DNA from: JAJNPS01 sp031426185
GTDB lineage: Bacteria > Pseudomonadota > Alphaproteobacteria > Rhodobacterales > Rhodobacteraceae
DNA length: 10,481 nucleotides
Reading direction: 5' to 3'
NCBI GenBank assembly: GCA_031426185.1
Contig: JANPKV010000337.1
Location: forward strand, 1-10,481
Shown piece by piece: positions 8,988 through 10,481 of this stretch. Numbering within the stretch: the stretch's first letter is position 1; the number at the start of each line of letters is the position of its first letter. The notes below the pieces were generated by a model. The model did not search any database. It saw only the letters and a list, made by a program, of their open reading frames with translations, and had not been told where the DNA came from. The position numbers and the translations under genes are program-made.

Positions 8988-9910
8988 GTCGCAGGCACCA
9001 CAGCCCGTCCGCTGCGCAGGATCAGGATGCCCGCCGCCACGATCATCGCGATGCCAAGGACAGCCAGCGGTTCCAGCATCTGCCCCCAAAGCAGCCATCC
9101 CCAGCCAGCCGACACCGGCAGGATCACATATTCAAGCACCGAGGCCCGCCCCGCATCGGTCATCTGATAGCCGCGGATCATCATGCCGACGGCAATGAGC
9201 GACCCTGCCGCCTGCACGAAGGTCCAGAACAGGAACGTCGCCGACGGCCAGACTGCGCCGCGCTGCAGGAACCCATCCGCGCCCTCGGCGACCGCCAGCG
9301 GGTAGACCGACAACGCGATCATTCCCGCGACACCGAACACGCCCAGGACCAGAAAGAACCCGGCAAGCAGGGTTTCCGCACTTTCCCCGGCGCACCAGGC
9401 GCGGGTGGCAATGTTGCCCATCGCATACATCGCCCCCGCCAGAACCGGCAGCACGGCGGCCAAAGACGCATCGGCCATCGCCTCAGGCCCAAGCACAAGG
9501 ACCACCCCGACAAACCCGATCGCCACGGCTGCGATCTGGGCGCGACTGATGATCTGCCCATAAGCCAGCCTCGATATCAGCAGGACGAAGATCGGCGCGG
9601 TGAAAAGGCCCGCTGCAACGATCGCAACCGGCAAAAAGGCCAGCGCACCGAAATAGATCAGCATCGCCAGACCGTGCAGCACCGATCGTGCCGCCACACC
9701 GCTCCAGCGCAACGGACGCAGGCGCAAACCCAACAGGGGTGCAAACAACGCCAGCAAGACCGCCGCCATCGCACTGCGGGTGGCATGAAACTGCCACAGC
9801 CCCGCTTCGGCCGCGATGACGCGCACATAGTTGTCGGTAAAGCCGATGATGACGGCGTAGCCAATCATCAGCCCCGCTGCCACCAGCACGCGATCCTGGC
9901 CTGTGTTCAC
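8984..9910 (-). CDS. EamA/DMT-family inner-membrane transporter
   Basis: A 308-residue polytopic protein with about ten hydrophobic helices arranged as two EamA repeats, roughly residues 9-141 and 155-298. The second repeat ends with the typical pattern AGRASVLEYVILPVSAGWG, then LLWGQ and a final helix (LAVLGIAMIVAAGILIL). Family members of this length export or import small metabolites such as amino acids, nucleosides or drugs; the substrate cannot be read from sequence. The start is a GTG at 9910 supported by GGGAG (9918-9922) seven bases upstream. The short tail after the last helix (RSGRAVVPAT) is complete. It overlaps tdk tail-to-tail by four bases. No functional link with tdk is implied, though nucleoside transport would be a natural fit if conserved. 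Confidence 0.93.
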   Translation of the reverse strand: MNTGQDRVLVAAGLMIGYAVIIGFTDNYVRVIAAEAGLWQFHATRSAMAAVLLALFAPLLGLRLRPLRWSGVAARSVLHGLAMLIYFGALAFLPVAIVAAGLFTAPIFVLLISRLAYGQIISRAQIAAVAIGFVGVVLVLGPEAMADASLAAVLPVLAGAMYAMGNIATRAWCAGESAETLLAGFFLVLGVFGVAGMIALSVYPLAVAEGADGFLQRGAVWPSATFLFWTFVQAAGSLIAVGMMIRGYQMTDAGRASVLEYVILPVSAGWGWLLWGQMLEPLAVLGIAMIVAAGILILRSGRAVVPAT

Positions 9911-10018
9911 CCGCGATCTCCCGACAGAAGCGATGGCGAAGTGAACCCCAACCCTGCCGGTACCGCGCGCCGGAATACGACACTTGACCGCGAGACAGCC
10001 GCTACATCCGGCTCCGAT

Positions 10019-10055
10019 GCCGGGACGAACGCCCGGGACGAACGCCCGGACGAAC
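10019..10055. repeat. Three tandem copies of a 12-13 bp unit
   Basis: GCCGGGACGAAC (10019-10030), GCCCGGGACGAAC (10031-10043) and GCCCGGACGAAC (10044-10055) follow each other directly, differing only in the C/G run. They lie in the 208-base divergent region between the transporter and the right-edge gene, 64 bases upstream of the latter's ATG. They could be iterated binding sites or simple slippage; nothing distinguishes these here. Confidence 0.6.
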
Positions 10056-10118
10056 GATTGTGGCGGTCAGGCCAAGCGGATAAGGTCGCGGCAGGCAGGG
10101 ACAGAGAACACATCGCGC

Positions 10119-10481
10119 ATGACGGCGCTGACACAATACAAACGCCTCGAAAGCTCCGGGCTGTGGCGGGATAATCCCGCCGACCAGCGCCGCGAGGTGA
10201 TCGTCCGTCTGGGCGACGCCACGCTGGTGCTGTCGGACCCGCGCACGGACGTCGCCCTCAGCCATTGGTCGCTGCCGGCGATATCACGCGTGTCACCAGG
10301 CACGGCGCCCGCCATCTACAGCCCCGGACCGGATTCGCGCGAGACGCTGGAGCTGGAAGATCGCGACATGATCGCGGCGCTGGAAAAGGTGCATGCGGCG
10401 CTTGCGGCGGCCGTCCCGCGCCCGGGCCGGCTGCGCGCGGCGCTGGTTGCGGGGGTGTCGACGGCGCTGGTGGTGCTGGGA
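10119..10481 (+). CDS. Putative membrane protein, unknown function, N-terminal part
   Basis: The first 121 codons of a gene that runs off the window. The frame opens at ATG 10119 and stays open to base 10481, with G/C-biased third positions. The N-terminal about 100 residues are soluble and mixed: MTALTQYKRLESSGLWRD, a REVIVRLGDATLVLSD stretch that looks beta-rich, HWSLPAISRVSPG, and an acidic helix (ETLELEDRDMIAALEKVHAAL). From about residue 106 a hydrophobic segment begins (LRAALVAGVSTALVVLG), probably the first membrane helix, preceded by Arg residues that would stay in the cytoplasm. I have the impression of seeing this N-terminus as a conserved hypothetical protein in Rhodobacterales, but cannot name a function. 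The ribosome site is weak (purine-rich GGGACAGAGAA 9-19 bases upstream). Transcription would be divergent from the transporter gene. Confidence 0.75.
   Translation, partial: MTALTQYKRLESSGLWRDNPADQRREVIVRLGDATLVLSDPRTDVALSHWSLPAISRVSPGTAPAIYSPGPDSRETLELEDRDMIAALEKVHAALAAAVPRPGRLRAALVAGVSTALVVLG

Noticed and set aside
8951..10174. 407-residue plus-strand frame over the transporter gene
   Set aside because: It is antisense to a convincing EamA transporter with a good ribosome site; the His/Arg/Gln-rich composition is a shadow artefact.

Overview
The window reads as chromosomal DNA from a high-GC alphaproteobacterium, most likely in the Rhodobacterales. The signs are strong G/C preference at third codon positions, long antisense open frames, and protein sequences (CarB, type II thymidine kinase, RhlE-like helicase, and a right-edge protein starting MTALTQY) of the type I associate with that order. 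This is recognition of sequence style, not a database result.

Layout from left to right: the C-terminal half of an amino-acid permease (1-669, +) ends at a strong hairpin terminator. A promoter-like site then precedes carB (803-4132, +), the large subunit of carbamoyl-phosphate synthase. Ten bases after carB lies an AT-richer gene (4143-5015, +) unlike its neighbours. Its C-terminal half resembles HEPN/AbiJ-type proteins of abortive-infection systems, which makes it the best candidate for a horizontally acquired defence-type gene. A short region follows with a possible minus-strand gene remnant and a minus-strand terminator. That terminator serves a small exported protein gene (5296-5691, -).

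A 415-base spacer leads into an RhlE-like DEAD-box RNA helicase (6107-7453, +). It converges on a 150-residue putative DNA-binding protein of phage-CII-like organisation (7592-8044, -). Next is a 364-base intergenic region rich in inverted repeats, including a perfect 18-bp palindrome and two long hairpins. It lies between that regulator and tdk (8409-8987, +), a type II thymidine kinase. tdk overlaps tail-to-tail by 4 bases with an EamA/DMT transporter gene (8984-9910, -). The window closes with a tandem repeat in a divergent intergenic region and the start of an unrecognised membrane protein (10119 to the edge, +).

Most of the window is ordinary housekeeping content: pyrimidine/arginine precursor synthesis, thymidine salvage, RNA remodelling and transport, all in single-gene units rather than one operon. 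No prophage structural genes, transposases, tRNAs, rRNAs or CRISPR arrays were seen. The unusual parts are the low-GC gene behind carB and the structured intergenic region between the CII-like regulator and tdk.
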